DNA of 6,942 nucleotides from assembly GCA_045119035.1 (NCBI GenBank), contig JBGVCU010000052.1, forward strand, positions 1-6,942, written 5' to 3'. The translations under genes and the position numbers were made by a program. Origin of the DNA: CAYVQA01 sp045119035. Its GTDB lineage: Bacteria; Bacillota_I; Bacilli_A; ML615J-28; CAG-313. The stretch's first letter is position 1. The number at the start of each line of letters is the position of its first letter. Positions 6,413 to 6,942 of this stretch are shown in pieces. Under the pieces are notes generated by a model. It was given only the letters and a program-made list of their open reading frames with translations. It did no database searches and was not told the DNA's origin.

Positions 6413-6434
6413 ATTATGTGTTCAAAAGTATTAA
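6413..6434 (-). repeat. Shared motif, copy 2 (downstream of TnpB remnant)
   Basis: The minus strand reads TTAATACTTTT, then G, then AACACATAAT. It is the partner of the motif at 173-192 and overlaps the 3' arm of the hairpin just after the TnpB stop codon. If the two elements are related, this would be near the right end of the element, with the boundary between here and the start of the 142-aa gene. Confidence 0.3.
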
Positions 6435-6458
6435 AAATATATAATTTTTAACACTTTT
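6424..6458 (-). terminator. Hairpin directly after the TnpB stop; terminator or element-end structure
   Basis: Arms 6424-6438 and 6444-6458 pair at 14 of 15 positions around the 5-base loop ATATA. The one mismatch (6430/6452) becomes a U-G pair in minus-strand RNA, so that RNA can form an unbroken 15-base stem. It begins 2 bases after the TnpB stop codon. It could be a weak terminator (A-run in the 5' arm, UACUUUU in the 3' arm), the right-end hairpin of an IS200/IS605-type element, or the last stem of a TnpB guide RNA, which usually ends at that element end. The stem is almost wholly A-U, which weakens the terminator reading. Confidence 0.5.
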
Positions 6459-6460
6459 AT

Positions 6461-6942
6461 TTAACAGAATGTAATTCTGTTTGGTCTATACAAAAGACCT
6501 CTATCAATTATTTCCTGTACGACAGGAAACTCATTGACTTCTTTTAAATGTAGATATTTACGTAGAATATTTAAAGCTCCGTTAATGTCTGCATTTAATG
6601 CTTTACCTAGCGAAGACAAAAATAAACCTCGTTTAATTCTACTTCCTTTATATTTATCATGATGTTTAACTTCTTCAAAAGCTAAAGCATCACACTTTGA
6701 TGTATAGGATTCTTCTTGTGTAACAAGATTTATACCTATCATCTTACATTTATACTCAAGCATCTTTAATAACTTATAAAATGGAATTGATATAAAGTTT
6801 TGGTTGGTTTGTTTACCTAACTAAATGGAGTCTTTCCATTCTTTATTTCTACCAAAAACCATTGTACCAATTTTGTGTTTCACACAATAATTTACAAGAT
6901 ATCTTGATGCTTTATGCAGTATATCTGTAATCTTTAATTCTC
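6461..6942 (-). pseudogene. tnpB: IS200/IS605-type TnpB, C-terminal half with internal stop (runs off right edge)
   Basis: TnpB is an RNA-guided RuvC-like DNA nuclease found in IS200/IS605 elements. The minus-strand frame is open from the right edge for 39 codons (ILHKASRYLVNYCVKHKIG, then GRNKEWKDSI). It meets TAG at 6823-6821, then resumes in the same frame: LGKQTNQNFISIPFYKLLKM and on to TAA at 6463-6461. This matches the usual TnpB run NxGKxxNQNFxxIPF with a stop in place of one residue. From the next Met (6763) a 100-residue piece remains. It keeps the RuvC-II-type Glu (LEYK, E3), TSKC (22-24), RIKRGLF and the RuvC-III Asp (NADINGALNILRK, D59). The paired-Cys zinc ribbon of many TnpBs is absent, as in the TSK-type subfamily. 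The RuvC-I part is outside the window. It looks like a single nonsense mutation in an otherwise well-preserved gene. No tnpA is visible. Confidence 0.82.

Noticed and set aside
6821..6823. TAG recoded as a sense codon, as in some large gut phages
   Set aside because: The sheath, endonuclease, Hsp20, 162-aa and 142-aa genes together have no in-frame TAG, and the 142-aa gene uses TAG as its stop with a TGA only a few codons later. A single nonsense mutation explains the TnpB case better.

Overview
The window looks like a piece of a large, very AT-rich, T4-like myovirus genome, or a prophage or contig derived from one. The strongest evidence is a complete contractile tail sheath gene (gp18 family) on the minus strand. 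It is preceded by an exact T4-type late promoter box, TATAAATA. A phage-type small heat-shock protein gene lies in the neighbouring operon. Genes are closely packed, start codons have Shine-Dalgarno sites, and stops are mostly TAA. The host cannot be named from this sequence.

Layout, left to right. Positions 1-98 hold the first 32 codons of a minus-strand gene that reads like the N-terminus of a TnpB-type protein; it runs off the left edge. About 400 bases of extremely AT-rich noncoding DNA follow (99-498), with a promoter-like pair for the partial gene, nested inverted repeats and a (TA)10 tract. At 499-2229 is the only plus-strand gene: a zinc-finger plus Vsr/PD-(D/E)XK-like homing endonuclease with an extra C-terminal domain that resembles GNAT/Mom acyltransferases. 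It converges on the sheath gene (2247-4694, minus). Both share one bidirectional hairpin terminator at 2216-2240.

Further right, still on the minus strand, comes a three-gene cluster transcribed right to left: a 142-aa unknown protein, a 162-aa phage protein of a recognisable but poorly characterised family, and an Hsp20. The cluster ends at a good intrinsic terminator (4860-4892). At the right edge (6461-6942, minus) is the C-terminal half of a TnpB, broken by an in-frame TAG at 6821-6823 and followed directly by a 15-bp-stem hairpin.

The native content is therefore virion assembly: sheath, chaperone and two small phage proteins. Around it sit selfish elements: a homing endonuclease and two TnpB-type genes. 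A 20-22 nt motif near both TnpB genes, in inverted orientation, may mark element ends. I see no CRISPR array, tRNA or rRNA, and no convincing new defence system. The most unusual items are the nuclease-acyltransferase-like fusion, the stop codon placed inside a terminator loop, and the cysteine-clustered Hsp20.
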